DNA of 47,179 nucleotides, taken from Synergistales bacterium (GTDB lineage: Bacteria; Synergistota; Synergistia; Synergistales; Aminobacteriaceae). Where the stretch lies: positions 1-47,179 of the forward strand of contig BNVH01000017.1 in NCBI GenBank assembly GCA_025997955.1, written 5' to 3'. A program made the translations under genes and the position numbers. Below are positions 16,212 through 25,039 of this stretch, in pieces (position 1 is the first letter of the stretch; every line of letters starts with the position of its first letter). The notes beneath the pieces were generated by a model that was not told where the DNA came from, ran no database searches, and saw nothing but the letters and a program-made list of their open reading frames with translations.

Positions 16212-18512
16212 CTATTCCTTTCCGACTCGCTTAGCGTGCGCGGCCACGACGGCCTGCCCAACTGAGACGCATTCGTCGCTAGGCGATAAATTTACGTGCG
16301 TCAACACATTAAAGCCACCGCTTTCTAACTCCCGCGCCGCAAGCGCTAAGAGACAAGCGTTCTGCCACACGCCTCCCGATAGAGCCACGGAGGCGCAGCC
16401 CGTCTTTTCTCTCAAAATATCGCAAGCCTCGAATATCGCGTGAGCGAGACCTGTGTGAAAAGCATAAGCCATTATTGTAACGGATTCATGGCTAAATAAC
16501 AACGACACCGCGGTCTTGACCGCGCCGCGCCAGTCGAGCGTCAAAAAATCGTTTTTGTCCTCTATAGAAAAGGGCAGAGCGGAAAGGGTCGGCGCTTGAG
16601 CGGCGCAGAGGGCCGCGTTTTCAAGGGTCATAGCCGCCTGCGCGTCGTAGCTCGCCGTCTCGCAAAGCCCTGTCAGGGCGGCAAAGCCGTCGAACAGCCT
16701 TCCGCAAGACGTGGTCACGGGAGCGACTGCCGCGCCCGACAACACAGACTCAATCTTTGCCGAATAGGCCGGAAAGACGCGAGGCGCTATGTCTTTTGCC
16801 TCTTCTCCGAAAGTCTCCGACAACATAGATAAAGCAATCCTCCAAGGCTCGCGTATGGCGTTTTCTCCCCCTAAGAGGCGAAACGGCAAAAGAGAGCCGA
16901 CGCGTTTATAGCTTTTCGCGTCGCCACACAGAAACTCCCCTCCCCATATCGTCCCGTCGTCCCCGTAGCCTGTCCCGTCGAAAATAACGCCTATGGCCGG
17001 AGTAGACTTGTCGTTTTCAAATAAAACAGCCGCCATATGCGCGTGATGGTGCTGAACGGGACACGGTATTACGTCGGGCGATAAAAATTCGGCGGCGAGA
17101 GTGCGGGCGGTATATCCCGGATGTTTGTCAAAGGCCATTATTTTTGGATTTATTTTATAAAGCTCCAAAAAGTGAGCAAGCGAGCTTTTGTAATACGACG
17201 CCGTCAGCAGTTCCCCGAGGTCTCCGAGGTATTGCCCCGGGAAAAGAACGCCGTTACGAGACAGCGCGTAAGTGGACTTCATCTGAGCGCCCGCGGCCAG
17301 AATATCCGGCGCGGCTGAGGGGAAATTCGTAGGGTTGGGCACAAAGCCCCGCGCGCGTCTAAGGAAAATTTGTTTATGCGCGTCGGTCGGCGGAATTAAA
17401 ACCGAGTCGTCTATCGCCGAGTGAATACGCCTGTTGTGACACAAAAAGAAATCGGCTATACCGGATAGCGCGGAAAACGCCTCTTTCTCCGTAGAGACTA
17501 TTGGCGAGTCGCTGACGTTGGCGCTGGTCATGACGAGCGAGTCGAAATTTTCAAGCAGCAAGTGGTGCAAGGGCGTGTATGGCAGCATAATCCCGATTCT
17601 AAGCTGTCCCGGAGCCAGAAGACTCGGGACGCGCGCGCCCTTTTTGAGCGGGCATAAAACTATGGGCCGCTGAATGCTCTTTAATAGCCGCTCCGCCTCC
17701 GGGGAAATCTCAGATATGTTCATGGCCGAGTCCACGTCACGCGCCATTATCGCAAAAGGCTTGCTCGCCCGCCGTTTTCGCTCCCTCAGTTCGCCAATCG
17801 GCGCGTCTTGGACAAGGCACGCTATATGGTAGCCGCCCAAGCCCTTCACCGCGACAATTTTGCCGGCCTCAAGCGCCTCTATCGCGCCTTGTACGGCGTC
17901 TTCCCCTTCGCGCGTCATATCGCCGTTGGAAGATGCTAACCAGAGTTTGGGCCCGCAGACTGGGCAAGCGTTTGGCTGAGCGTGAAAGCGCCTGTCAGAT
18001 GGGGTTTTATATTCTCGCTCACATTCGGGGCACATCGGAAAATCCGACATGGTCGTAAGTGGTCGGTCGTAGGGTAAGCCTTGAATTATGGTGTATCGCG
18101 GGCCGCAATTTGTGCAATTTATAAAGGGATAGCGAAAGCGCCTGTTATTTGGGTCCCGCATCTCGGATACGCAGTCGTCGCAGACCGCCAAATCGGAGGG
18201 TATCAAGACGCAAGTAGCCCCACCCCGCGAAGCCTCGCTCTTGATTATCGAAAAATCGGTGAACGTCGGGCGAGAAAGCGTTACGCGCGTCTGAGTTATA
18301 TTTGTTATCACGGAGGCCGGAGGGGGCGAATCTCTGACGACGCGCAAGTATTCGTCGATTGATTTTTCGTCGCCCTCTACAATCACCTCGACGCCAAGGC
18401 GCGTATTACGCGCTGAGCCGAAAAGTCCGAGGCCGCGCGCCGCGCGCGCGCAAAACGGACGAAACCCGACGCCCTGCACAATCCCCGTAATCAGAATAGT
18501 TGCGCGCTGCAT
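16212..18512 (-). CDS. hypF: Carbamoyltransferase HypF, hydrogenase maturation
   Basis: Makes the carbamoyl group that HypE turns into the cyanide ligands of [NiFe]-hydrogenase. The 766-residue protein has all domains: acylphosphatase (GIVQGVGFRPF, 10-20), paired zinc fingers (CDDC...CTNC and CPEC...CPVC), a YrdC-like domain with KGLGGYH, and a Kae1-like C-terminal domain with the HHHAH motif and SGGVWQN. No hydrogenase or other hyp gene is in this window; the neighbours bioY and a MATE exporter are functionally unrelated. Gap to bioY 15 bases. Confidence 0.96.
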   Translation of the reverse strand: MQRATILITGIVQGVGFRPFCARAARGLGLFGSARNTRLGVEVIVEGDEKSIDEYLRVVRDSPPPASVITNITQTRVTLSRPTFTDFSIIKSEASRGGATCVLIPSDLAVCDDCVSEMRDPNNRRFRYPFINCTNCGPRYTIIQGLPYDRPLTTMSDFPMCPECEREYKTPSDRRFHAQPNACPVCGPKLWLASSNGDMTREGEDAVQGAIEALEAGKIVAVKGLGGYHIACLVQDAPIGELRERKRRASKPFAIMARDVDSAMNISEISPEAERLLKSIQRPIVLCPLKKGARVPSLLAPGQLRIGIMLPYTPLHHLLLENFDSLVMTSANVSDSPIVSTEKEAFSALSGIADFFLCHNRRIHSAIDDSVLIPPTDAHKQIFLRRARGFVPNPTNFPSAAPDILAAGAQMKSTYALSRNGVLFPGQYLGDLGELLTASYYKSSLAHFLELYKINPKIMAFDKHPGYTARTLAAEFLSPDVIPCPVQHHHAHMAAVLFENDKSTPAIGVIFDGTGYGDDGTIWGGEFLCGDAKSYKRVGSLLPFRLLGGENAIREPWRIALSMLSETFGEEAKDIAPRVFPAYSAKIESVLSGAAVAPVTTSCGRLFDGFAALTGLCETASYDAQAAMTLENAALCAAQAPTLSALPFSIEDKNDFLTLDWRGAVKTAVSLLFSHESVTIMAYAFHTGLAHAIFEACDILREKTGCASVALSGGVWQNACLLALAARELESGGFNVLTHVNLSPSDECVSVGQAVVAAHAKRVGKE

Positions 18513-18527
18513 CAGACCTTCTTGGAG

Positions 18528-19136
18528 CTATAGCAACCCCGATTTACGCAAAAGCGGCAAAGCGCGGGCCGCCAACCAACCTGCGGCTATGGCTTTTATG
18601 GAGTCCGTTATGATAAACGGTACAAAAGCCACCTGCAACGCCACCAAAAACGTCATGCCTCCAGTGTTTGCCCTAGTGATATAGTTCATGTTGAGGTAAA
18701 AGCATGGGATAGCCACCGCGTACATCAAACCGGAAGCCGCGAAAGCTATAGCCGAGGCGCGAAACGCGCTGACTTTGTCGTTGTCACTCAAAAATTTTCG
18801 GGACAAAAGCCCCGCTATCCAAGAAGCGGCGATAAAGCCGAGCAAAAAGCCGAAGCTCGGAGACATGACATGATGAAGCCCTCCGGCGCCGCCTGCGAAT
18901 ATCGGAAGCCCCAAAAGCCCAAGCGCGACGTAAAGCGCCTGAGACAGCGGCCCGTATTTTGGCCCCAGCAGAAAACCCGACATGAGCACCACAAAGGTCT
19001 GCATAGTGATAGGGATTATAGGTAGGGGAATAGTGAGCGCTCCGCCGACGCCCGTCAAAATAGCGAAAAACGCGGAAAGAAGCGGTTCTTTTTTCATAAA
19101 ATTTTGCGTTGCCTCCATTATTTTTGCTAAAAACAA
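18528..19136 (-). CDS. bioY: Biotin transporter S component BioY
   Basis: Six-helix membrane protein binding biotin, working alone or with an ECF energising module. Family signs: IPLPIIPITMQTFVVLMSGFLLGPKYGPLSQALYVALGLLGLPIFAGG with the GG-rich loop, and the C-terminal PFIITDSIKAIAA. 202 residues from TTG at 19136, or 196 from ATG at 19118; neither has a good ribosome site. No ecfA/ecfT seen. The AT-rich divergent region upstream (19137-19251) should hold its promoter; I found no clear BirA box. Confidence 0.93.
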   Translation of the reverse strand: MFLAKIMEATQNFMKKEPLLSAFFAILTGVGGALTIPLPIIPITMQTFVVLMSGFLLGPKYGPLSQALYVALGLLGLPIFAGGAGGLHHVMSPSFGFLLGFIAASWIAGLLSRKFLSDNDKVSAFRASAIAFAASGLMYAVAIPCFYLNMNYITRANTGGMTFLVALQVAFVPFIITDSIKAIAAGWLAARALPLLRKSGLL

Positions 19137-19251
19137 ATTTTTGGTGTACCATTATTAAAACTTTTATTATTATATAATAACAAATTTAATTTCACAATTT
19201 CTACCTAATTTTACATATTTTTATATTTACGGAACGGGAGCGGCGGGCGAG

Positions 19252-20223
19252 ATAAACAAAATAAAAAAATATTTATGGATTGCCGTAAAATACGGAGTTT
19301 CCGTCTTGTGTCTTGTGTATGTTTTCAGGGGTGTTCCGCTTGAGCGTATGGTCGCGACGCTAAAGCTCTATCCGACCCTGCCCATCTTTTTGGTCGTTGG
19401 CGTTTCTTTCGTGTCTTACGCCATTATGGGCGCGCGTCTTTCCCTTATGTCCTCTCCGCGGCTTTCTTTTAGCTCGTGCTTTTGCGCCACCCTCGCCGGA
19501 CTCGCTATCAACAACATCTTACCGGCCAAGGCCGGGGAGGTCGCCAAAGCTCTGTGGCTTGGCCGCGCCAACGGTCTGCCGTTCCAAAAAACACTTGGCG
19601 TCGTCTTCATGGAGCGTTTTTTTGACGTGAACGTATTGGCTTTTTTAAGCCTTTGGTCTTTGTGGAACGGGGGCGAAAAGAAGATAGTTTTTGTCTTTGC
19701 GGCCTGCATAACGGCGGGCTGGTGCGTCTTGGCGTTTTTCAAGCTTCATCCGTTTTGCGCCGAACGCTTCGTGTCTCTTTTTGGGCGCGAAAAATTTGGA
19801 ACCGAGAGTTTAGAGCGTTTCGTATCCCAAGCTCTCGGCGGGGTCTTGGACAACATGTCGCGCGGGCGCTTGGCGCGCCTTGGTGTGATGTCCCTTGTAA
19901 TATGGTGTTTTTACGCCACTCAGATGATTTTTAGCCTAAACTCCGTGGCGGGCTTGGGCTTGAGTTTGGGCGACGCCGTGACGGTGTTCGCGGTAAGTTC
20001 GCTTGGCATGTTGCTGCCCTCCTCGCCGGGAGCTATCGGGGTGTACGAGGCGTTCGCGGTCACGATTCTAAAAAGCTACGGCGTCAAGCCGGAGTCGGCT
20101 TTGACCGTCGCGCTGTTTTCTCACGCGGCGCAGTTTATACCCGTCACCTTAGTCGGAGGGGTTGTATGCGCCTTTTTCCCTCACCAAAACAAATCAAACA
20201 GCTGCCCGACCGGGTATCCATAA
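19252..20223 (+). CDS. Flippase-like membrane protein (LPG synthase TM domain family)
   Basis: Eight or so helices of the UPF0104/AglD-like family (lysylphosphatidylglycerol synthase membrane part), often involved in moving lipid-linked sugars or lipids; exact role unknown. Conserved NNILPAKAGEVAKALWLGR and LLPSSPGAIGVYEAF motifs are clear. The first canonical start is TTG at 19306 (GGAG 8 bases upstream, 305 residues), but that cuts the first helix in half. The frame upstream encodes a typical basic start and full first helix (NKIKKYLWIAVKYGV), with ATA codons at 19252 and 19261 and no ATG/GTG/TTG back to the stop at 19156. I give the longer form; the start is uncertain. Its 3' end overlaps the convergent HD gene by 43 bases. 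Confidence 0.8.
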   Translation: MNKIKKYLWIAVKYGVSVLCLVYVFRGVPLERMVATLKLYPTLPIFLVVGVSFVSYAIMGARLSLMSSPRLSFSSCFCATLAGLAINNILPAKAGEVAKALWLGRANGLPFQKTLGVVFMERFFDVNVLAFLSLWSLWNGGEKKIVFVFAACITAGWCVLAFFKLHPFCAERFVSLFGREKFGTESLERFVSQALGGVLDNMSRGRLARLGVMSLVIWCFYATQMIFSLNSVAGLGLSLGDAVTVFAVSSLGMLLPSSPGAIGVYEAFAVTILKSYGVKPESALTVALFSHAAQFIPVTLVGGVVCAFFPHQNKSNSCPTGYP

Positions 20224-21374
20224 AGCGAAAGGCCAGCGAAGCGGTCGTATATATTGCGCTTGCCCTCTTCCAAAGCCTGCGGCCTCACGCCCATGCGGAT
20301 AGAGACCGATGCCTCGATGTAGGCCGCGAGTTTGTCGCAGACCTCGATGACGCGTCCGTCTATGGGGTTGTAAACGCACCTGTTCAGTTCGCTCGGTATG
20401 TCGCCATCGTGCCGCTGTATAGAGTCTATCCTGTCCTCGTGCAGTGTTTTGTTTTTGAACTCCTCTTCCGTGTAATAGCGAAGCTCTTCACTCCATTGCG
20501 CGGGGAGCAGCGGAAAAATTCTATGGTTCATCTCCTCTTGCTCGTAGCGGCGTATCAGGGCGTCCAAACCCTCGACCGACGCCTTGACCGGGGAAACTAT
20601 GTCGCGCGTCAGCACCTCCGGCAGGTCGTGAAACAAGCCGCCGAAGAAATCGTTGCGCGCGCGTCTCGGACAGGCGCCTATCTCAATGGAAATCATATAA
20701 GCCGACAGCCCCACGAAAAGCATATGCCCGAGCACTGAAGTCTGCGGCAGGCGAGGAGTCTGAGCCCAGCGTTTTTGAAATGTAAGCTGCCCAACCAAAG
20801 ATATGAACTTCCAAAGAGGCGAGTTTTGTGTGGCTATGATGCCCTTGCCCAAAGACAGTTTTTCTATCTGAGACTCTATGTCGCGCTTGACGTCCTCAAC
20901 CCCGTACATACCGGCGCTCCAGTGGTAGATAAAGTCAAACTCCCATTTCGTGGCCATAAAATGTGACGCTCGCAATATTTCCCGCTCTAAGGACGGCTTG
21001 TCGGTCTTATGATATTCTCTGAATTTGTTGGCAAACTGAGCTGAAAATTTCGTAAGGTCGGACGCAAGATTTCTGTATACCCAATCGTTGAGCTCGTTTC
21101 GGGTTTCCATATCTTCCATGAGCCTGTGAAACACGGGGGGGCGTATATCCGTCACCACGACGCGGTGCAAAAACTCGAATATCCCGCCCTCGATAAGTTT
21201 TATCCAATCGACCGCGCGCCCCTTGTCCTCTTCAAGGCGGCCAAGCACCCAAGAGATTATCATCTTGTGCGCCTGCTTGCCGAGTTCCGTGAAGACGGCG
21301 GGGTGCGGGTGGTCGTTCCAGCGTTCCATGCTGGCGGCGGAAAATATCCGCTCCAAAAGCGTTCTCGTAATCAT
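20181..21374 (-). CDS. HD-domain hydrolase, YfbR-like (HD_3)
   Basis: Metal-dependent phosphohydrolase fold related to 5'-deoxynucleotidase YfbR. The N-terminal 200 residues are helical and unassigned; the HD domain begins about 205 (TPRLPQTSVLGHM) with His217, His249-Asp250 (LFHDLPE) and Asp347 (VCDKLAAYIEA) as metal ligands. The start ATG at 21374 (GAGG site, ATGA overlap with the upstream zincin gene) gives 397 residues. The ATGA coupling suggests a joint function with the secreted zincin. The substrate is unknown. Last gene of the long minus-strand run. Confidence 0.85.
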   Translation of the reverse strand: MITRTLLERIFSAASMERWNDHPHPAVFTELGKQAHKMIISWVLGRLEEDKGRAVDWIKLIEGGIFEFLHRVVVTDIRPPVFHRLMEDMETRNELNDWVYRNLASDLTKFSAQFANKFREYHKTDKPSLEREILRASHFMATKWEFDFIYHWSAGMYGVEDVKRDIESQIEKLSLGKGIIATQNSPLWKFISLVGQLTFQKRWAQTPRLPQTSVLGHMLFVGLSAYMISIEIGACPRRARNDFFGGLFHDLPEVLTRDIVSPVKASVEGLDALIRRYEQEEMNHRIFPLLPAQWSEELRYYTEEEFKNKTLHEDRIDSIQRHDGDIPSELNRCVYNPIDGRVIEVCDKLAAYIEASVSIRMGVRPQALEEGKRNIYDRFAGLSLYGYPVGQLFDLFW

Positions 21375-22363
21375 GGCCGCGCCTCTTTCGCTAAAACCTC
21401 TGTTGTTTTGGGCGCGTAATATGTACCTGAAAGTATGAGGCTCCCGATGATAAATTTCACGGACTCCGGGTCTCTTTCCCATATATTGAGGCTATTGAAG
21501 AACACATAGCTGATTCCGCAGCTGAACACTTCGTCTCCCGGAGTCTTGCCCATGTAGTTCTCGATAAACCCCTCTTTGAAATAATAATTGTCGGGGTATA
21601 CTTTTACAAAGAAAGCGAATATGCGTAATGGTGTGGTATTCAATCTTTTGCTTGGTTTGCCGGCTGTTCTGGCTGAGTAAAAACCGAGTTTCGCTTTATT
21701 GATAAAATCGTAGTTGGAATATTCATATGAATGACCCAGTTCATGCAAAGACACGCGGACGTCACGCCCGAAGGTCTCTATCGTGTCCCCGCGATTATAA
21801 ACTAAGGTTTTCTCTAATATACTGACCGATTTGACGGTCAGAACCGGATATTGGGCTTTTATGGCTTTTTTTACGATTTTGGGGAAAAAACGAAAGGCAA
21901 CGCCAAAAGATATGACCGCGCTCCGGTCGCTGGACGGACTAAAAACGAGCTCTTCGTTATCGTCGTACTCCACAACTCTCGACATCGCCCATCTAATAAA
22001 CCTTGGATCGTCATATCCTTTTTTGGAGAATATATAGTCATAGGCGGGCGTACCCAAGTCTATCAAATCATTTTTATCGACTGAGCCAAAGTCAAAAAAC
22101 GACCCTTTTATTATTTTATTTTTGAACAAATTCTCTATTGTTTTAAAAGTCTCTAAAACATAAGAGTCCGCGCTGTAGCTGTAAAAGGTTTTTTTCTGAG
22201 CGATTACGGAAGAATATTTACCGCTGTCGTCGGCGACGGCATAATTAGTATTGACTCCCAAGAATATCGCCAATGCTATGCAGATTAGGGACGCGATAAG
22301 TCGCGCCCCTGCTGAAATGGGTTTATGGATACGAGATTTAAGCCTGCGCCTTGCCTTTTTCAA
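21371..22363 (-). CDS. Secreted zincin-like metalloprotease, family unassigned
   Basis: I do not recognise the family. The protein (330 residues) has a basic N-terminus, a hydrophobic signal region (22-40) and a likely cleavage site after AVA near residue 44. It contains the zinc-protease motif HELGH (207-211) followed by SYEYSNY; an acidic third ligand could be in the later GDEVFSCG segment. Expected outside the cytoplasmic membrane. The start is TTG at 22363, overlapping the oxidoreductase gamma gene by 26 bases, with no good ribosome site. Shares an ATGA overlap with the HD hydrolase gene. Confidence 0.75.
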   Translation of the reverse strand: MKKARRRLKSRIHKPISAGARLIASLICIALAIFLGVNTNYAVADDSGKYSSVIAQKKTFYSYSADSYVLETFKTIENLFKNKIIKGSFFDFGSVDKNDLIDLGTPAYDYIFSKKGYDDPRFIRWAMSRVVEYDDNEELVFSPSSDRSAVISFGVAFRFFPKIVKKAIKAQYPVLTVKSVSILEKTLVYNRGDTIETFGRDVRVSLHELGHSYEYSNYDFINKAKLGFYSARTAGKPSKRLNTTPLRIFAFFVKVYPDNYYFKEGFIENYMGKTPGDEVFSCGISYVFFNSLNIWERDPESVKFIIGSLILSGTYYAPKTTEVLAKEARP

Positions 22364-22895
22364 AGGCCGCTAAGTTCTTCGGGAGGTACTCCGGCTTTTT
22401 CTTGCCGAGCTTCTCCTTTATGGTCTCCACGCAAACCGCTTCGTCCACTATCTTGGAAGCCGCTACTGTCGTGCCGAGCAGGACGATGTTGGCCACTTTG
22501 TCGTCGTCGCCGCTGACTTCGCGGGCTATCGTATTGGCCGCTACACCTATGACGCGGATGTCTTTGCGCAAATCATCGGGCTTTTCTATGAGGTCGCTGT
22601 TGTAGATAAGTATGCCGCCGGGCTTCACGGCGTCGCGGAACTTCTCCAAGGACGGCTGGTTCATCACGACTACGATGTCCGCCACATCGACGACGGGCGC
22701 GCCTATTTCCTCGCTCGACACTATGACGCAGCAGTTAGCCGTGCCGCCGCGCATCTCGGGGCCGTAAGATGGAATCCAGGACACGAAGCGCCCTTCCTCT
22801 ATGCCTGTGTAGGCTATCAGCTGTCCCAAGACCATCAAACCCTGCCCGCCGAAACCGGCGGCTATGAGGGACATCTCAAATTTTTTATCGGCCAT
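22338..22895 (-). CDS. 2-oxoacid:ferredoxin oxidoreductase, gamma subunit
   Basis: Gamma domain of a CoA-acylating 2-oxoacid oxidoreductase. 185 residues with the family start AGFGGQGLMVLGQLIAY and SYGPEMRGGTANCCVIVS, and VLLGTTVAA near the end. Last subunit gene of delta-alpha-beta-gamma; 13 bases after the beta gene. The complex decarboxylates a 2-oxoacid to acyl-CoA and reduces ferredoxin, as expected for an amino-acid fermenter. Confidence 0.93.
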   Translation of the reverse strand: MADKKFEMSLIAAGFGGQGLMVLGQLIAYTGIEEGRFVSWIPSYGPEMRGGTANCCVIVSSEEIGAPVVDVADIVVVMNQPSLEKFRDAVKPGGILIYNSDLIEKPDDLRKDIRVIGVAANTIAREVSGDDDKVANIVLLGTTVAASKIVDEAVCVETIKEKLGKKKPEYLPKNLAAFEKGKAQA

Positions 22896-22908
22896 TAAAT
22901 TCGCCCCC

Positions 22909-23655
22909 TCACTCGAAATCCTTGAGCACGCCCAAGGGGTAGTAAGGCATCATGGTTTCCTCAAGCCATTTGCAGGCGTCGACGGGGCGCTTACCCCAGT
23001 TCGTCGGGCATGTCGAGAGGCACTCGACGAAAGAGACGCCCTTGTTTTCCACTTGATTTTTGAACGCTTTCAAAATGGCCTGTTTGGCCTTGATGATATA
23101 TTTCGGGCTTGTCAGCGCCACGCGCTCGATGTAGGCCGGGCCGGCCAGCGTCGCCAAAAGCTCGCTCACTCGGATGGGATAGCCGTTCACTTTCGCGTCG
23201 CGTCCGGTTGGGCTTGTGGTCGACTTCTGCCCCAAGAGCGTCGTCGGGGCCATCTGCCCGCCGGTCATACCGTAAATGGCGTTGTTGATAAATATTACCG
23301 TAAGGGGGAGGCTGCGGTTCATCGCGTGGACTATCTCGCCCATACCTATGGAGGCGAGGTCGCCGTCTCCCTGATACGTAAAGACTATCTTGTCCGCTCG
23401 GACGGTTTTCATACCCGTCGCGGTCGCGGGGGCGCGTCCGTGCGCGGCCTCCATCATATCTATGTCGAGATACTGGTGCATGAATACGGCGCAACCTACG
23501 GGCGCCAAGGCCATAGTTCTGTTCTGTATTCCAAGCTCCTCGATGGCCTCGCAAACCAAGCGGTGCGCTATTCCGTGCGTGCACCCCGGGCAATAATGCG
23601 TATGTACTTCGGATTTCCAAACCTTCGGCATTCCAAAAACCTGAGTTTCACTCAT
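22909..23655 (-). CDS. 2-oxoacid:ferredoxin oxidoreductase, beta (TPP) subunit
   Basis: Thiamine-pyrophosphate-binding subunit, 248 residues. It has the N-terminal HTHYCPGCTHGI motif, the TPP motif GDGDLASIGMGEIVHAMNR and INNAIYGMTGGQMAPTT. The latter, seen in 2-oxoglutarate and branched-chain 2-oxoacid enzymes, argues against a pyruvate-specific POR. The ribosome site AGGAGG-like lies before the ATG. Cofactor supply by the thi genes in the same window is consistent. Confidence 0.95.
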   Translation of the reverse strand: MSETQVFGMPKVWKSEVHTHYCPGCTHGIAHRLVCEAIEELGIQNRTMALAPVGCAVFMHQYLDIDMMEAAHGRAPATATGMKTVRADKIVFTYQGDGDLASIGMGEIVHAMNRSLPLTVIFINNAIYGMTGGQMAPTTLLGQKSTTSPTGRDAKVNGYPIRVSELLATLAGPAYIERVALTSPKYIIKAKQAILKAFKNQVENKGVSFVECLSTCPTNWGKRPVDACKWLEETMMPYYPLGVLKDFE

Positions 23656-23670
23656 TGCAGGACACCTCCC

Positions 23671-24747
23671 TTACTTGTTAATCGCTTTTTTAAGCAATTC
23701 TTCGCACTTCTCCTCGACTTGACGCACCGTCGGCGAGTGTCCGCCCCAACGCCCCGTCGTATCTATGGGGAGGTCGCAAAGAGTGGCAAGCCGCACATCG
23801 TCCACCATCTGGGCTCCGGCGCTCATCTCGACGCTCAAGATGCCCTTGACGCTCTTCGGCAAGTCCGAGTAAGCGGTGTTTGGGAACGGCCAAAGGGTGA
23901 GCGGGCGGACCATTCCGACTTTTAAGCCCTTGTCGCGAAGGTTGCTGACGGCCGAGCGGCAGACGCGGCTTGTGGTGCCGTAACTGGTGACGATAAGCTC
24001 CGCGTCGTCAACCATAAAGTGCTCGTAGCGCGTCTCGTTGCTCGAAATGAGCTCGTATTTTTTCTGCATTTTCGTGTTGTGCGCTTCGAGCTCGTCGGGG
24101 TTCATCAACATACTGTAGATAACGGCGCGTTTGCCGCCTCTCTCGTCAAACCAGCCAAGAGCCCAGTCGGCGTTAGATTTTGGGTCTTCGGTCTTGCGCG
24201 GCTTTATATCGACCGCCTCCATCATCTGCCCCATGAAACCGTCAGCCAAAATCATGACCGGCATACGGTATTTTTGAGAAATGTCAAAGGCGTCTTGCGT
24301 AAAGTCGACGGCCTCCTGAAGGTTTCCGGGCGCAAGCACAAACACATGATAGTCTCCGTGCCCGCCGCCGCGCGTAGCCTGGCGATAGTCGCCCTGAGCC
24401 GGTAATATATTGCCGAGACCGGGGCCCCCGCGCGATATGTTCACGATTACGCATGGCAGCTCCGCCATAGCTATGTAAGATATACCCTCGGACATAAGAG
24501 ATATTCCGGGGCTTGAGGAGGTGGTCATAACTCTGTAACCAGTGGAGGCTCCGCCCATAACCATATTGATAGACGCGACTTCGCTCTCGCCCTGCACGTA
24601 CGTTCCGCCCGCTTTCGGCAGGTGAGCAGACATGTACTCCGGTATTTCGTTTTGCGGGGTTATTGGATAGCCGAAGAAATACTTGCAGCCGGCCTGTATC
24701 GCCGCCTCCGCTATCGCTTCAGTTCCTTTCATCAATGCTCTTGCCAC
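23671..24747 (-). CDS. vorB: 2-oxoacid:ferredoxin oxidoreductase, alpha subunit (VorB-like)
   Basis: Alpha subunit, probably of a branched-chain 2-oxoacid (VorB) or 2-oxoglutarate enzyme; sequence alone does not fix the substrate. It starts ARALMKGTEAIAEAAIQAGC, then FFGYPITPQNEI, QGESEVASINMVMGGA, and PGISLMSEGISY. The start chosen is GTG at 24747, with AGGAGG 8 bases upstream, giving 358 residues; a GTG at 24756 would overlap the ribosome site. 15 bases after the delta gene. Confidence 0.93.
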   Translation of the reverse strand: MARALMKGTEAIAEAAIQAGCKYFFGYPITPQNEIPEYMSAHLPKAGGTYVQGESEVASINMVMGGASTGYRVMTTSSSPGISLMSEGISYIAMAELPCVIVNISRGGPGLGNILPAQGDYRQATRGGGHGDYHVFVLAPGNLQEAVDFTQDAFDISQKYRMPVMILADGFMGQMMEAVDIKPRKTEDPKSNADWALGWFDERGGKRAVIYSMLMNPDELEAHNTKMQKKYELISSNETRYEHFMVDDAELIVTSYGTTSRVCRSAVSNLRDKGLKVGMVRPLTLWPFPNTAYSDLPKSVKGILSVEMSAGAQMVDDVRLATLCDLPIDTTGRWGGHSPTVRQVEEKCEELLKKAINK

Positions 24748-24762
24748 GATTCGCACCTCCTG

Positions 24763-24978
24763 TTAGTCAATCTTATAGACCGTCAACACCACGTCCGGGC
24801 AAATGCGGGCGCACATGGCGCAGCCCACGCAATCGTCCGGTTTGAACTGCTCAACAGGGCGATGCCCCTTTGGATTGAGATGGTCGGCAATCCGAAGCGT
24901 CTTCTTGGGACAAGCCTCAACGCAGAGTCCGCAGCTCTTGCAAAATTCCTCTCTGACCGTTACGCGCCCTTTAGCCAT
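24763..24978 (-). CDS. 2-oxoacid:ferredoxin oxidoreductase, delta (2[4Fe-4S]) subunit
   Basis: 71-residue ferredoxin-like subunit with two CxxCxxCxxxCP clusters: CKSCGLCVEACP and CVGCAMCARICP. It passes electrons from the TPP subunit to external ferredoxin. The first gene of the four-subunit set; preceded by AAAGGGG. A 61-base gap separates it from the upstream P-loop ATPase gene, in which I see no clear promoter. Confidence 0.94.
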   Translation of the reverse strand: MAKGRVTVREEFCKSCGLCVEACPKKTLRIADHLNPKGHRPVEQFKPDDCVGCAMCARICPDVVLTVYKID

Positions 24979-25039
24979 TTCCGAAAACCCCTTTCTAAAA
25001 ACATATTTAAAATATGGCGTTCAAACTTGTTTATGTGCG

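Noticed and set aside
19137..19251. Possible BirA operator upstream of bioY
   Set aside because: TTGGTGTACC and TATAATAACAA only loosely recall the BirA box and the spacing is wrong.
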